From positions 33,500-97,499 of the forward strand of contig DATLUM010000056.1 of assembly GCA_035533095.1 (NCBI GenBank): 64,000 nt of DNA, written 5' to 3'. The position numbers and the translations under genes were made by a program. Positions 25,332-33,351 of this stretch are shown here, in pieces; the first letter of the stretch is position 1, and every line of letters starts with the position of its first letter. Source of the stretch: Acidimicrobiales bacterium. GTDB taxonomy: Bacteria; Actinomycetota; Acidimicrobiia; Acidimicrobiales; Palsa-688. The notes under the pieces are model-generated. The model had not been told where the DNA came from. It saw nothing but the letters and a program-made list of their open reading frames with translations, and ran no database searches.

Positions 25332-26590
25332 ACGCCTTTCGGGGCCTGCTGGGCCATGAAACCGAACATGTAGCCGGCCACTCGGCGTATCTGGATTTCC
25401 TCGGCACCCTCGGTGATGCGGTAGCGGCGATGGTGCCGGTAGATGTGCTCGAACGGCTTGTGGCGCGAGTAGCCGAGGCCCCCGTGCACCTGCATGGCGC
25501 GATCGGCGGCCTCGCAGCACAGCCGGTTCGCCCAGTAGTTGCACATCGATACCTGCCGGGACTGGGTGAACGGCCCGTCGCGGTCCATCAGCCAGGCCGT
25601 CTTGTGGATGAAGGCCCTCAGCATCTCGCACTGGGTCTGTAGCTCGACAAGCGGGAACTGGATGCCCTGGTTCTCAGCGAGCGCTTTGCCGAAAGGCTTT
25701 CGTTCCTTCGCGTAGGCGACCGACTCGTTGATGCAGTACTGGGCCGCGCCGAGCGATGAGGCAGCCTGGCGGATCCGGTTCTCGTTGAAGAAGTGCTGCA
25801 CGATGGCCAGACCCCGGCCCTCCTCGCCGAGGATCGCGCTGTGCGGGACCCGCACATCGGTGAGCGAGACGTGCGCGTGGTCTGTCGGCATGTTGAAGGT
25901 CCAGAGGTACTCCTCGATCTTGAACCCGGGAGAGTCGACGGGCACCAGGAACCCGGTGATCCCGCGACCGTCCCCCGGCTCGCCCGACGTGCGGGCGAAC
26001 ACCAGGTCGTGGCCTGCGTGATGCACGCCGGTATTGAATGTCTTCTCGCCGTTGATGACCCACTCCTCGCCCTCGCGGCGCGCGGTCGTCTCCATGTACG
26101 TCGCATCCGAGCCGTGTGCAGGCTCGGTTATCCCGAAGGCGAAGCCACGCCGGCCGGCGGCCAAGTCCTCGATCCACTCGGCCTTCTGCTGCTCGCTGCC
26201 GTAGTGGATCATGAGAAGCAGGCCGACGTTGTTGCCGACGATCGAGTGCTCGTTTTGCAGGTCGTTGTGGAGGCCGAGCCCCTTCGTCGCGAAGTGCTCG
26301 CGGATGACGGCCATGCCGAGGTTCGTCCCGTCGCGACCGCCGTACTCGGCCGGGAACGCGTACCGGTAGTGACCGGCCTTGTCGGCCCTCCGGCGAGCTT
26401 CGGCCAGCAGCGCCTCCCATTCCCGGTTGGGCAGGCCGCCCCGGTCCCAGTCCGTCCTGGCGTCCTCGCGCCGGTGGTCGAAGAAGCGGACGTTGTCGTC
26501 TTGCTCCTCGAGCGGCTTGATCTCCGCCTCGATGTACCGGTCGAGCTCGCCGAGATACTCGGTCAGCTCCTTGGGAAGTTCGAAGTCCAT
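25328..26590 (-). CDS. Acyl-CoA dehydrogenase (second, distinct type)
   Basis: A 420-residue acyl-CoA dehydrogenase with an extra charged N-terminal section (PLEEQDDNVRFFDHRREDART). It has GFAFGITEPAHGSDATYMETT, VINGEKTFNTG, NRIRQAASSLGAAQYCINESV and the C-terminal ITEGAEEIQIRRVAGYMFG, which carries a likely catalytic Glu. It is last in an operon after a phosphotransferase and a DUF6285 protein; the ATG overlaps the DUF6285 stop by one base. That three-gene set recurs in actinobacterial and proteobacterial lipid loci. The phosphotransferase may make a phosphorylated hydroxyacyl-CoA substrate, as proposed for ACAD10/11-type pathways. Confidence 0.92.
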   Translation of the reverse strand: MDFELPKELTEYLGELDRYIEAEIKPLEEQDDNVRFFDHRREDARTDWDRGGLPNREWEALLAEARRRADKAGHYRYAFPAEYGGRDGTNLGMAVIREHFATKGLGLHNDLQNEHSIVGNNVGLLLMIHYGSEQQKAEWIEDLAAGRRGFAFGITEPAHGSDATYMETTARREGEEWVINGEKTFNTGVHHAGHDLVFARTSGEPGDGRGITGFLVPVDSPGFKIEEYLWTFNMPTDHAHVSLTDVRVPHSAILGEEGRGLAIVQHFFNENRIRQAASSLGAAQYCINESVAYAKERKPFGKALAENQGIQFPLVELQTQCEMLRAFIHKTAWLMDRDGPFTQSRQVSMCNYWANRLCCEAADRAMQVHGGLGYSRHKPFEHIYRHHRRYRITEGAEEIQIRRVAGYMFGFMAQQAPKGV

Positions 26591-26940
26591 CAGGTGTACG
26601 TCTCCAGGTAGGTCGGGTTGTTGACTTGCAGGCGGGCCGTCACCAGCGTGCGGAGCACGCCGCGCAACTGGTAGCCGTCTTCGAGAGCACCCGACCGGAT
26701 CGCGTCCGACAGCTCGCGCTCCGAGGACACCCCCAGCGACGCGAGGGCCGCATCACACAGGCGGTTGTTGTCACTGCCCAGCTGGAGCTGGCGCCTCACT
26801 ATGTTCAGCGCGTTCACCGCGACTCGCAGATGGAACCTCGGCCGGCCCGAGAGCGCGCCGGCGACGTCTTTTTCCAAGAACTCCACCACCGACTCGACGA
26901 GCTCGACAGCCGTTGGCGTCCCGTACCGGTCCGCGTTCAC
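26590..26940 (-). CDS. DUF6285 domain protein
   Basis: A 116-residue helical protein starting at GTG 26940, which overlaps the phosphotransferase stop (GTGA). It has the pattern TAVELVESVVEFLEKDV, GRPRFHLRVAVNALNIVRRQL and YQLRGVLRTLVTARLQVNNP. Proteins of this family lie between an APH-type kinase and an acyl-CoA dehydrogenase, as here, and probably form part of that enzyme system. No catalytic residues are apparent. A role as adaptor or small subunit is inference from gene order. A longer open frame to 27090 exists but is merely antiparallel overlap with the upstream gene. Confidence 0.85.
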   Translation of the reverse strand: MNADRYGTPTAVELVESVVEFLEKDVAGALSGRPRFHLRVAVNALNIVRRQLQLGSDNNRLCDAALASLGVSSERELSDAIRSGALEDGYQLRGVLRTLVTARLQVNNPTYLETYT

Positions 26941-27908
26941 GTCACCGCATCCAACAGGTCGAGCTCCGTCTCCGCCACCCGCCGGCCGATCGTGGCGAGC
27001 TCCACCGAGCGGTCTGAACCTCCGAGATGCCGCGACGCCTGGAGCAGGCAGATGATCCCCCACCGCAATGAGGCGAACACCTCCCACCACCGCAGCTCCT
27101 CCAGGTCAACGCCCACGCCGCATTCGTCGGAATAGGCGCCGAGCAGATCGCCGTAGTGGCCCATGCCGCCGACCGGATTCGGTCCCCTGAATCGCCAGGG
27201 GCGCGCGCACAACCATCCGAGGTCCTCCAGCGGGTCGCCACGGTGCACGATCTCCCAGTCGAGAACCGCTCTCACGCCCTCCGGACCGATGATCAGGTTG
27301 CCGAGCCGGAAGTCACCGTGCACGAGGGTCGACGGCTGCCCGCTCGATGCCGGACGGTTGCGCTGCAGGTACTTGAACGCCCACTCGAACGTCGGGACGG
27401 GCGTATCGAGAAAGCGGAATATCTCCTCCCACCTCTCGAGTTGGCCCTCCTCGGCGAGACCGGGCACCGCGTCGACCGAAGCGTTGCGGAGCCGGCCTAG
27501 GATGCGGCCGCACTGCTCGGCGAAGACGCTGCGTGCGGTCCCGTACTCGTCGCCTCTCAGGATGTGGCGGGCGAGTGTCTCACCTTCGACGCGTTCCATG
27601 ATCATGTAGGGCGCGCCGAACGGGTCGGTCCGATCCGACGAATGCAGGATGGTGGGGACGGGAACCTTCACCGCGCCGGCAGCCTCCATCGCCGCCGCCT
27701 CGGTGCTCACTGCTACGCGGTTCGCGCCCGGTGCGGCGACGCGCAGGATGCAGCCCCGCGGAACCAAACCCGGCAGGTCGAAAGACCAGATCCGGCTGGT
27801 CGCTCCGGCGGACAGCCGCTGGATGTCGACCGGATGAACGAACGCGGGTCCGAACACTTCGTGCAAGACCTCTGCGAGGGGCCCCGGGTCTACGGCGAGG
27901 TCTTTCAC
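26937..27908 (-). CDS. Aminoglycoside-phosphotransferase-like kinase (ACAD10/11-type)
   Basis: A 323-residue kinase-like protein with the Brenner loop LVHGDFRLGNLI and metal-binding VLDWEIVHRGDPLEDLGW. The N-lobe contains LSAGATSRIWSFDL. In operons with DUF6285 and acyl-CoA dehydrogenase genes, such kinases are thought to phosphorylate a hydroxyacyl-CoA rather than a drug. I start it at GTG 27908 because the open frame farther upstream translates the tRNA-Gly gene. The start codon is thus only 4 nt beyond the 3' end of the tRNA, leaving no room for a ribosome site. Translation from a processed, nearly leaderless message would be required. Confidence 0.88.
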   Translation of the reverse strand: MKDLAVDPGPLAEVLHEVFGPAFVHPVDIQRLSAGATSRIWSFDLPGLVPRGCILRVAAPGANRVAVSTEAAAMEAAGAVKVPVPTILHSSDRTDPFGAPYMIMERVEGETLARHILRGDEYGTARSVFAEQCGRILGRLRNASVDAVPGLAEEGQLERWEEIFRFLDTPVPTFEWAFKYLQRNRPASSGQPSTLVHGDFRLGNLIIGPEGVRAVLDWEIVHRGDPLEDLGWLCARPWRFRGPNPVGGMGHYGDLLGAYSDECGVGVDLEELRWWEVFASLRWGIICLLQASRHLGGSDRSVELATIGRRVAETELDLLDAVT

Positions 27909-27912
27909 TGAG

Positions 27913-27985
27913 AGCGGACGACGGGATTCGAACCCGCGACCCCAACCTTGGCAAGGTTGTGCTCTACCAACTGAGCCACGTCCGC
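27913..27985 (-). tRNA. tRNA-Gly (anticodon GCC)
   Basis: On the minus strand the 73-nt sequence begins GCGGACG and closes with CGTCCGC, giving a 7-bp acceptor stem, and has discriminator U. The anticodon arm reads ACCTT-GCC-AAGGT, and the T-arm contains GGGTTCGAATCCC. CCA is not encoded. The anticodon GCC and acceptor features specify glycine. Confidence 0.97.
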
Positions 27986-28025
27986 AGCGGGCTTCCAAAC
28001 TAGCAGACCGCGTGGCGACGGCTTC

Positions 28026-28568
28026 TCAGCGGAGCGATCTCAGGCAGAGGATATGGGGGTACTGCACGCCCGGGTAGGGAGTCTCGAACCCGACTGTTCC
28101 GTCGGGGCAGGATGGGCTTCCCGGCGTGCTCGCCACGATCTGTACGACCTTCACCACCGCAGATGAGGAGGCGCACGGAACCGGGTTCGCCGAGTACTTG
28201 GGGTGCCCCTCCGCGGTCCCATGCTGCGCCAGGCACTTGCCGAGCAGCGCGGCGGTGGCCGCTGCCTCCTTCTTGACGTTGTTTCCCGACGGCCGCATCA
28301 CCTGCACGATGGCAATCACCACCACCAAGACTGTGACCGCCAAGGGCACCAGGCGCCATGGTGTCCGCCATCCCGGCCGGGGCGTCCGCGAGCGAGCAGG
28401 TGCCGGAGTGGGCGGCTCCCAACCCTCCGGCCTGGGGGGAGCATCGACACCCGGCGACCACATGACCCACGAATCCCTGTTCGGGTCGAGGAACTCGATG
28501 GGACCCTCCCGCCCGCGCCGGCGCCACCGGATACCGCGGTGCAAGGTTTCTTCGAAGTCGGCTGGCAC
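28026..28568 (-). CDS. Single-pass membrane protein, unknown function
   Basis: A 180-residue protein. The cytoplasmic first 70 residues are Trp/Arg/Pro-rich (IRWRRRGREGPIEFLDPNRD, PPRPEGWEPPTP) and resemble the short SHOCT/DUF2510-type lead segments of actinobacterial membrane proteins. One transmembrane helix follows (LVPLAVTVLVVVIAIVQVM, about 73-91). The extracytoplasmic part of about 85 residues carries four cysteines that could form two disulfides. It lies 7 bp downstream of the Fpg-like gene on the same strand. I know no matching family. Confidence 0.65.
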   Translation of the reverse strand: MPADFEETLHRGIRWRRRGREGPIEFLDPNRDSWVMWSPGVDAPPRPEGWEPPTPAPARSRTPRPGWRTPWRLVPLAVTVLVVVIAIVQVMRPSGNNVKKEAAATAALLGKCLAQHGTAEGHPKYSANPVPCASSSAVVKVVQIVASTPGSPSCPDGTVGFETPYPGVQYPHILCLRSLR

Positions 28569-28575
28569 GGTGGCC

Positions 28576-29436
28576 CTACTTCAGCAACCGGGACAGGCGC
28601 CTGTCCGCCAGCGGTTTCCCGCCCGTCTGGCAGGTGGGGCAGTACTGCATCGACTTGGTCGCAAACGACACCTCCCGCACCGTGTCCCCGCACACCGGGC
28701 AGGGCTCGCCTGAGCGACCGTGCACCGAGAGGCCGCTCCTCTTCTCGGACTTGAGGCCGCTCGCGGGGAGTCCGGCCGACCGCTCGACCGCGTCGCGCAG
28801 GACGCCCACGAGCGCCGCATGCAGGACTGATACCTCTTCGTCGGTCAGCTTGCCCGCCGGCTTGTACGGGGACATACGAGCTGCGTGCAAGGCCTCGTCC
28901 GAATACGCGTTTCCGATCCCGGCTATCACCGACTGGTCCGTGAGAACGGTCTTCAAGTTGCCGGACCGCCCAGCCAGCGCCGCTGCCAACTGTGAAGGAC
29001 CGAAGCCGGGCTCCAGTGGATCGGGCCCCAAGCGCGCCACGCCTTCGACCTCACCCACGTCTCGCGCCACCCATACGGCCAAGCGTTTCTCGGTCCCCTG
29101 CTCGGTCACGTCGAACCCGGCTCCGCCGTCCACGCCCATCCGCAAGGCCAGCGGCCCGCGGCCCGGTTTCGCCCGCGCAGGGCCCAGCTGATCCCTCCAC
29201 TGGACCCATCCCCCGCGCGCCAGATGGACGACCATCGAGACGCCGGCGGCGTCGAAGATCAAGTACTTGCCCCGCCTGGCCACACCGTCGATGGCACGTC
29301 CGCGAAGCGACTCGACCGGAGGGTCGTACGTCTTCAACGCGGAGAGTGCGCCCACCTCGACGCGCTCGACTCGCCGTCCTGCGAGCTTCGAGTCGAGGAA
29401 CCCGACGAGCGCTTCGACCTCCGGTAACTCTGGCAC
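28576..29436 (-). CDS. Formamidopyrimidine-DNA glycosylase (Fpg/Nei family)
   Basis: A 286-residue base-excision repair glycosylase/AP lyase. The invariant N-terminus MPELPEVEAL supplies the Pro2 nucleophile and Glu3. The H2TH DNA-binding region includes VIAGIGNAYSDEALHAARMSP. A C-terminal zinc finger uses CPVCG and CPTCQTGG and ends in RRLSRLLK. All catalytic elements are present. Fpg and Nei2 branches cannot be separated with certainty here. It is in a minus-strand group with dut upstream (9 bp) and a membrane protein downstream. Confidence 0.92.
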   Translation of the reverse strand: MPELPEVEALVGFLDSKLAGRRVERVEVGALSALKTYDPPVESLRGRAIDGVARRGKYLIFDAAGVSMVVHLARGGWVQWRDQLGPARAKPGRGPLALRMGVDGGAGFDVTEQGTEKRLAVWVARDVGEVEGVARLGPDPLEPGFGPSQLAAALAGRSGNLKTVLTDQSVIAGIGNAYSDEALHAARMSPYKPAGKLTDEEVSVLHAALVGVLRDAVERSAGLPASGLKSEKRSGLSVHGRSGEPCPVCGDTVREVSFATKSMQYCPTCQTGGKPLADRRLSRLLK

Positions 29437-29445
29437 CGCTACCCC

Positions 29446-29883
29446 CTAGCGGCCGGTGTGGCCGAAGCCCCCGAGCCCCCGCTCGGAAACCGGCAGTTCC
29501 TCGACAGGCCGGAAGACGGCCTGCTCGACCCTCTGGATGACCAGCTGCGCGATGCGGTCACCGCGGTGTATCTCGAAGTCCTCCTTCGGATCGGTGTTGA
29601 CCACGATGACGGCGAGCTCGTCCCTGTAGCCGGAGTCGATCAGGCCCGGGCTGTTGGCCATCGTCACGCCATGGCGCAGCGCCAGACCGCTTCGGGGCTG
29701 CACGAAACCCGCGTAACCCTCGGGGATCGCCAGGCGGATCCCCGTCGGGATCAGCGCCCGCCCGCCCCCGGCCTCGACGACGGCGCCGACGCGCGCCACG
29801 AGGTCCGCGCCGGCGTCCCCGGTCCGGGCGTAAGACGGGAGGGGCAACTCAGGGTCCAGTACCACGACGGGCACATCGAGCAC
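29446..29883 (-). CDS. dut: dUTP diphosphatase
   Basis: A 145-residue trimeric dUTPase starting at GTG 29883 (VLDVPVVVLDPELPLPSYA). All five family motifs are present: TGDAGADLVA, PRSGLALRHG, GLIDSGYRDEL with the uracil-site Tyr, RGDRIAQLVI and the C-terminal Gly-rich GLGGFGHTG. It hydrolyses dUTP to dUMP, keeping uracil out of DNA and feeding thymidylate synthesis. It is divergent from orn and shares with it a 97-bp region holding a 41-bp tandem duplication. An open extension upstream to 29946 reads through that duplication and is not plausible protein. Confidence 0.96.
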   Translation of the reverse strand: MLDVPVVVLDPELPLPSYARTGDAGADLVARVGAVVEAGGGRALIPTGIRLAIPEGYAGFVQPRSGLALRHGVTMANSPGLIDSGYRDELAVIVVNTDPKEDFEIHRGDRIAQLVIQRVEQAVFRPVEELPVSERGLGGFGHTGR

Positions 29884-29899
29884 CGGTCGAGGGTACCGA

Positions 29900-29980
29900 C
29901 AGCACGGCCCGGCGTGGGGCAGGGGCCCATCCGGGCGAAACAGCACGGCCCGGCGTGGGGCAGCGTTTCATCCGGGTAAC
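29900..29980. repeat. 41-bp tandem duplication between dut and orn
   Basis: CAGCACGGCCCGGCGTGGGG begins at 29900 and again at 29941, a period of 41 bp, with near identity through the following CATCCGGG. Each unit also has inverted arms GCCCGG and CCGGG(C/T). It fills nearly the whole divergent dut/orn promoter region. Confidence 0.85.
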
Positions 29981-30559
29981 GTGCCGGCGGTGCTTGCATG
30001 GATGGATCTCGAGATGACCGGGCTCGACCCCGCCCGGCACACCATCGTCGAGATCGCAACCTTGATCACCGACGACGATCTCGAGATCGTCGCGGAGGGA
30101 CCGGACCTGGTCATCGCCGCTGACGCGGAGTCGTTGAAACTGATGGACGACGTCGTGAGGACCATGCACACGAGGAGCGGACTGCTGGCGGCAATCAAGC
30201 AGTCCGACGTCACGCTCGAGCAGGCGGGTAAGGCGACGCTCGAGTTCCTGCGCGAGCATATTCGCGTGGAGGGCAGTGTCCCTCTGTGCGGCAACTCCAT
30301 CGGGACGGATCGAAGGTTCCTGGCTGCGTGGCTCCCCGAGATCGACGCCTTCCTGCATTACCGCTCGATCGACGTGTCTACGGTCAAGGAGCTGACCCGG
30401 CGCTGGTATCCCGAAGCGTTCGTCAACACCCCGAAGAAGCACGGGTCCCATCGCGCCCTGGACGACATCAGGGAGAGCGTCGCCGAGCTTCGCTACTACC
30501 GGCAAGCGGTCTTCCGCCAGCCCGAACCCCCCGCATCCGCTTCCGCGGGGCCTAGCTGA
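29981..30559 (+). CDS. orn: Oligoribonuclease
   Basis: A 192-residue DEDDh 3'-5' exonuclease that degrades dinucleotides and short RNAs, including pGpG from c-di-GMP turnover. Exo I is WMDLEMTGLD, exo II is CGNSIGTDRRFLAAWLP, and exo III is HGSHRALDDIRES, supplying the four acidic residues and the catalytic His. SIDVSTVKELTRRWYPE is also typical. It starts at GTG 29981; GTG 29990 is an alternative. The C-terminal Pro/Ser/Ala extension is dispensable-looking. Confidence 0.96.
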   Translation: MPAVLAWMDLEMTGLDPARHTIVEIATLITDDDLEIVAEGPDLVIAADAESLKLMDDVVRTMHTRSGLLAAIKQSDVTLEQAGKATLEFLREHIRVEGSVPLCGNSIGTDRRFLAAWLPEIDAFLHYRSIDVSTVKELTRRWYPEAFVNTPKKHGSHRALDDIRESVAELRYYRQAVFRQPEPPASASAGPS

Positions 30560-30652
30560 AACTCTTCTGAAACTCGCGAAGGGTCCTAGCGCTATAGGCG
30601 GGTCCCATGGCACCATGGCCCTACGGTCCGGTGCCTGCCAAAGAAGCACCGG
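30556..30652 (+). promoter_or_regulatory. Direct repeat and hairpin between orn and the next gene
   Basis: CTGAAACTC occurs twice with an 11-bp period (30556-30564, 30567-30575), overlapping the orn stop. Farther on, CCGGTGC (30628-30634) pairs with GCACCGG (30646-30652) around an 11-nt loop. The first could be a tandem-repeat operator and the second a leader hairpin or weak terminator. Both readings are inference. Confidence 0.35.
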
Positions 30653-30671
30653 CGTACAGCAGGGAGGTCTC

Positions 30672-31013
30672 GTGAGCGTTCAGCGTACGAGCGAACCAGC
30701 CACCCGGGCGGCCGAGCAGGTCATAGAGGACGCCCTAGGACACAGGCGCCGCACGGCACGGGACGTGCGCCACACGTCGAAAGCCAGGCTGCACGAGTTG
30801 GCCGGCGACGACGAGCTCATGGAGGACGCGGACCTGATCTGCCCGCAGCCCTCTCACGACCTCGGGCGCAAGACTTCTCCGCCCCGCAAGGGCGAGCCCA
30901 AGCCCGGCCGGCGGTCGGGCTTCAAGGTCTGGAAGACCCCGTTCTGGAAGCGCCGGCGAACGCTGTGGGCGGAGCGCAACGCCGCGGAGCGCCGGATCCT
31001 CGAGGAGGGCTGA
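30672..31013 (+). CDS. Small basic hypothetical protein
   Basis: Starts at GTG 30672 with GGGAGG upstream and encodes 113 residues. It is rich in Arg/Lys (ALGHRRRTARDVRHTSKARL, KPGRRSGFKVWKTPFWKRRR), has no hydrophobic segment and a high predicted pI. This suggests a nucleic-acid- or ribosome-associated protein, but no family is recognised. It follows orn after 112 bp and converges with msrB 10 bp downstream. Confidence 0.6.
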   Translation: MSVQRTSEPATRAAEQVIEDALGHRRRTARDVRHTSKARLHELAGDDELMEDADLICPQPSHDLGRKTSPPRKGEPKPGRRSGFKVWKTPFWKRRRTLWAERNAAERRILEEG

Positions 31014-31023
31014 CCGCGAGGAG

Positions 31024-31422
31024 TCAGCTCTTGGGCTGGAACTCCAACGCGAGCGAATTCATGCAGAAGCGCTGGCCCGTCGGCTGTGGCCCGTCGTCGA
31101 AACGGTGCCCGAGGTGGCCGCCGCACCGCCTGCAACGAACCTCCGTACGCACCGTGCCGTGACTGCGGTCCTCGACGAGCTCGACCGCCTCCGCGACAGC
31201 CGGCTCGTAGAAGCTGGGCCAACCGCTTCCTGACTCGTACTTCGTCGAGGCGTCGAACAGCAGCGCTCCACAGCCGGCACAGGTGTAGGTGCCGTCGTCG
31301 TGGTTGTTGACGTACTTCCCCGACCACGGTCGCTCGGTACCGGCCTGGCGGAGCACCTCGTATTGCTCGGGGCTGAGCTGTGCCTTCCACTCCTCGTCGG
31401 TCTTCTTTACCTCTGGTGCCAT
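31024..31422 (-). CDS. msrB: Peptide-methionine (R)-S-oxide reductase
   Basis: A 132-residue MsrB that repairs R-methionine sulfoxide in oxidised proteins. Zinc is held by Cys48/Cys51 (CAGC) and Cys97/Cys100 (CRRC). The catalytic Cys120 is in [13 protein letters not shown], with [10 protein letters not shown] and [12 protein letters not shown] also conserved. I use ATG 31422 ([16 protein letters not shown]), the usual family start; an in-frame ATG at 31449 would add nine residues. The very long open frame reaching 31995 is an antisense shadow of the carboxyltransferase gene. Confidence 0.96.
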   Translation of the reverse strand: MAPEVKKTDEEWKAQLSPEQYEVLRQAGTERPWSGKYVNNHDDGTYTCAGCGALLFDASTKYESGSGWPSFYEPAVAEAVELVEDRSHGTVRTEVRCRRCGGHLGHRFDDGPQPTGQRFCMNSLALEFQPKS

Positions 31423-31481
31423 GTGACCAGGGTACGCGGATTGTGTCATTAAAGCCCGCCCGGGTCTCCGTGCCTGGCCGT

Positions 31482-33320
31482 CTACCACGTGTCGACGCAG
31501 GGGCGCTTCTTGTGGGTTCTCGGAGCGGGTGGCGGGGCGGCCCGAAGGACCGCCAGGATCGTGGCCCTTGTGGCCGCCGGGTCGATGACGTCGTCTATCT
31601 CGAAGTGCGTCGCCGCGTTGAGGGCCTTTCCGTTGCGGTACGCGGATGCCACGAGCCGTTCGAACAGCGCCTCCCGCTCCGCTGGATCGTCCTCCGCCTC
31701 GAGCTCCTTCCGGAAGCCGAGACGGACCGCGCCTTCTAGTCCCATTCCGCCGATCTCGCCGGTCGGCCAGGACACGGTCAGCACTGGCGCGCGGAAGCTT
31801 CCGCCGGCCATCGCCTGCGCGCCGAGGCCGTAGCCCTTGCGCAGGATGACGGTGACGTAGGGAACCGTCACGCTGGACCCCACGACGAACATACGGGCGA
31901 AATGCCTGACTTGCGCTGTTCGTTCCGCCTCTGGCCCGACCATGAATCCCGGCGTATCGCAAAGGAACATCAGCGGGATGTCGTGGGCGTCGCACAGCTG
32001 CATGAAGCGCGCCGCCTTGTCCGCTCCGTCGGAATCAATCGCCCCGCCCAGGTGCCCGGGGTTGTTTGCGACCACCCCGACCGGCAGGCCCTCCAACCGG
32101 ACCAATGCGGTGACGATCCCGGGTCCCCATCCGCCTCTCAACTCCAGCACCGAGCCGGTGTCGGCAAGGCCCGATATCACACGACGCACGTCGTAGACCC
32201 GCAGCCTGTCCTCGGGGACGGCGGCGCGAAGCTCACGCTGGTCAGCACATTCCCAGTCAACGACCGGGCCCTGGAAATACGACAGGTACTTCTTCGCAGC
32301 GCCGACCGCTTCCGCATCACTACCGACGAGGATGTCGATGACCCCGTTCGGGTACTGCACGCTGACCGGTCCGACCTCGTCCGGCGCGACCTTCCCGAGT
32401 CCGCCGCCCTCGATCATCGCCGGTCCCGCCATGCCGATGCTGGCGTCCTCTGTCGCGATGATGACGTCGCAGCACCCGAGAAGCGCTGCGTTGCCGGCGA
32501 AGCAACGACCGGACACGATCCCCACCAACGGCACCAGCCCGCTCAAGCGCCCGAACAGCGCGAAGGCCATGACTTCCAACCCGGACACCGTCGGGGCGTC
32601 GGTGTCGCCCGGGCGCCCTCCCCCACCTTCGGCGAAAAGGAGGATGGGCAGGCGCATGCGCTCGGCCAACTCGAAAAGGCGGTCCTTCTTGCGGTGACCC
32701 TGGTAGCCCTGTGTGCCGGCGAGGACCATGTAGTCGTAGGACATGACGGCGCAGTGCGAGCTGGATTGGCCGAACAGATCGCCGTTGACGTGGGCGAGGC
32801 CGCCGACGAACCCGTCGGCGACGGTGTTCTGGATCAGGTCCTCCATGCTGCGCCTGTCGCGCTGCGCGGCGACGGCGAGCCCGCCGTACTCGACGAACGA
32901 GCCACGGTCGCAGAGATCGTCGAGGTTCTCGCGCGCCGTCCGGCGCCCGTAGGAGTGGCGCTTCGCAACGGTTTCGGGGCGCGAGGTGTCGAGGGTGACG
33001 GCGTGACGCTCGATCACCTCGGAGAGATCCGCCCTGACCGCAGTGGGATCCGGTGACTCTCCAGCTGATTGGGACGCCGCGTCGACCTCGCCTTCTTCGA
33101 CGAGGAGCAGGTGGTCGCCGGTGGCGACGGTGTCACCGGGGTTCACGACCACGTGGCGCACGGTGCCGCTCGAAGCGGCCATGACCTCGTGCTCCATCTT
33201 CATCGACTCGAGGATGACGACGGGGCGGCCGGCGATCACTTGGTCGCCGGGACCCGTGAGAACCGCTGCGACGGTGCCGACCATCGGGGCAACCGTGGGA
33301 GTCAGCGTCTGGTCGGGCAT
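31482..33320 (-). CDS. Biotin carrier domain fused to acyl-CoA carboxyltransferase
   Basis: A 612-residue two-part protein. Residues 1-80 form a biotinyl domain with the biotin-accepting Lys41 in [10 protein letters not shown] and the paired half-barrel [20 protein letters not shown]. Residues from about 105 are a full carboxyltransferase, with [79 protein letters not shown] and [22 protein letters not shown]. It should move CO2 from biotin to an acyl-CoA. No biotin carboxylase gene is in the window, so that subunit must come from elsewhere. The start is ATG 33320; the frame reaching 33821 is antisense to the VOC gene. Confidence 0.92.
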   Translation of the reverse strand: MPDQTLTPTVAPMVGTVAAVLTGPGDQVIAGRPVVILESMKMEHEVMAASSGTVRHVVVNPGDTVATGDHLLLVEEGEVDAASQSAGESPDPTAVRADLSEVIERHAVTLDTSRPETVAKRHSYGRRTARENLDDLCDRGSFVEYGGLAVAAQRDRRSMEDLIQNTVADGFVGGLAHVNGDLFGQSSSHCAVMSYDYMVLAGTQGYQGHRKKDRLFELAERMRLPILLFAEGGGGRPGDTDAPTVSGLEVMAFALFGRLSGLVPLVGIVSGRCFAGNAALLGCCDVIIATEDASIGMAGPAMIEGGGLGKVAPDEVGPVSVQYPNGVIDILVGSDAEAVGAAKKYLSYFQGPVVDWECADQRELRAAVPEDRLRVYDVRRVISGLADTGSVLELRGGWGPGIVTALVRLEGLPVGVVANNPGHLGGAIDSDGADKAARFMQLCDAHDIPLMFLCDTPGFMVGPEAERTAQVRHFARMFVVGSSVTVPYVTVILRKGYGLGAQAMAGGSFRAPVLTVSWPTGEIGGMGLEGAVRLGFRKELEAEDDPAEREALFERLVASAYRNGKALNAATHFEIDDVIDPAATRATILAVLRAAPPPAPRTHKKRPCVDTW

Positions 33321-33351
33321 CGCTGCGCCAGTATGGCCGGGCGCGCTTTCG

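Noticed and set aside
27909..27998. N-terminal extension of the phosphotransferase
   Set aside because: The extension translates the tRNA-Gly gene, so the start was moved to GTG 27908.
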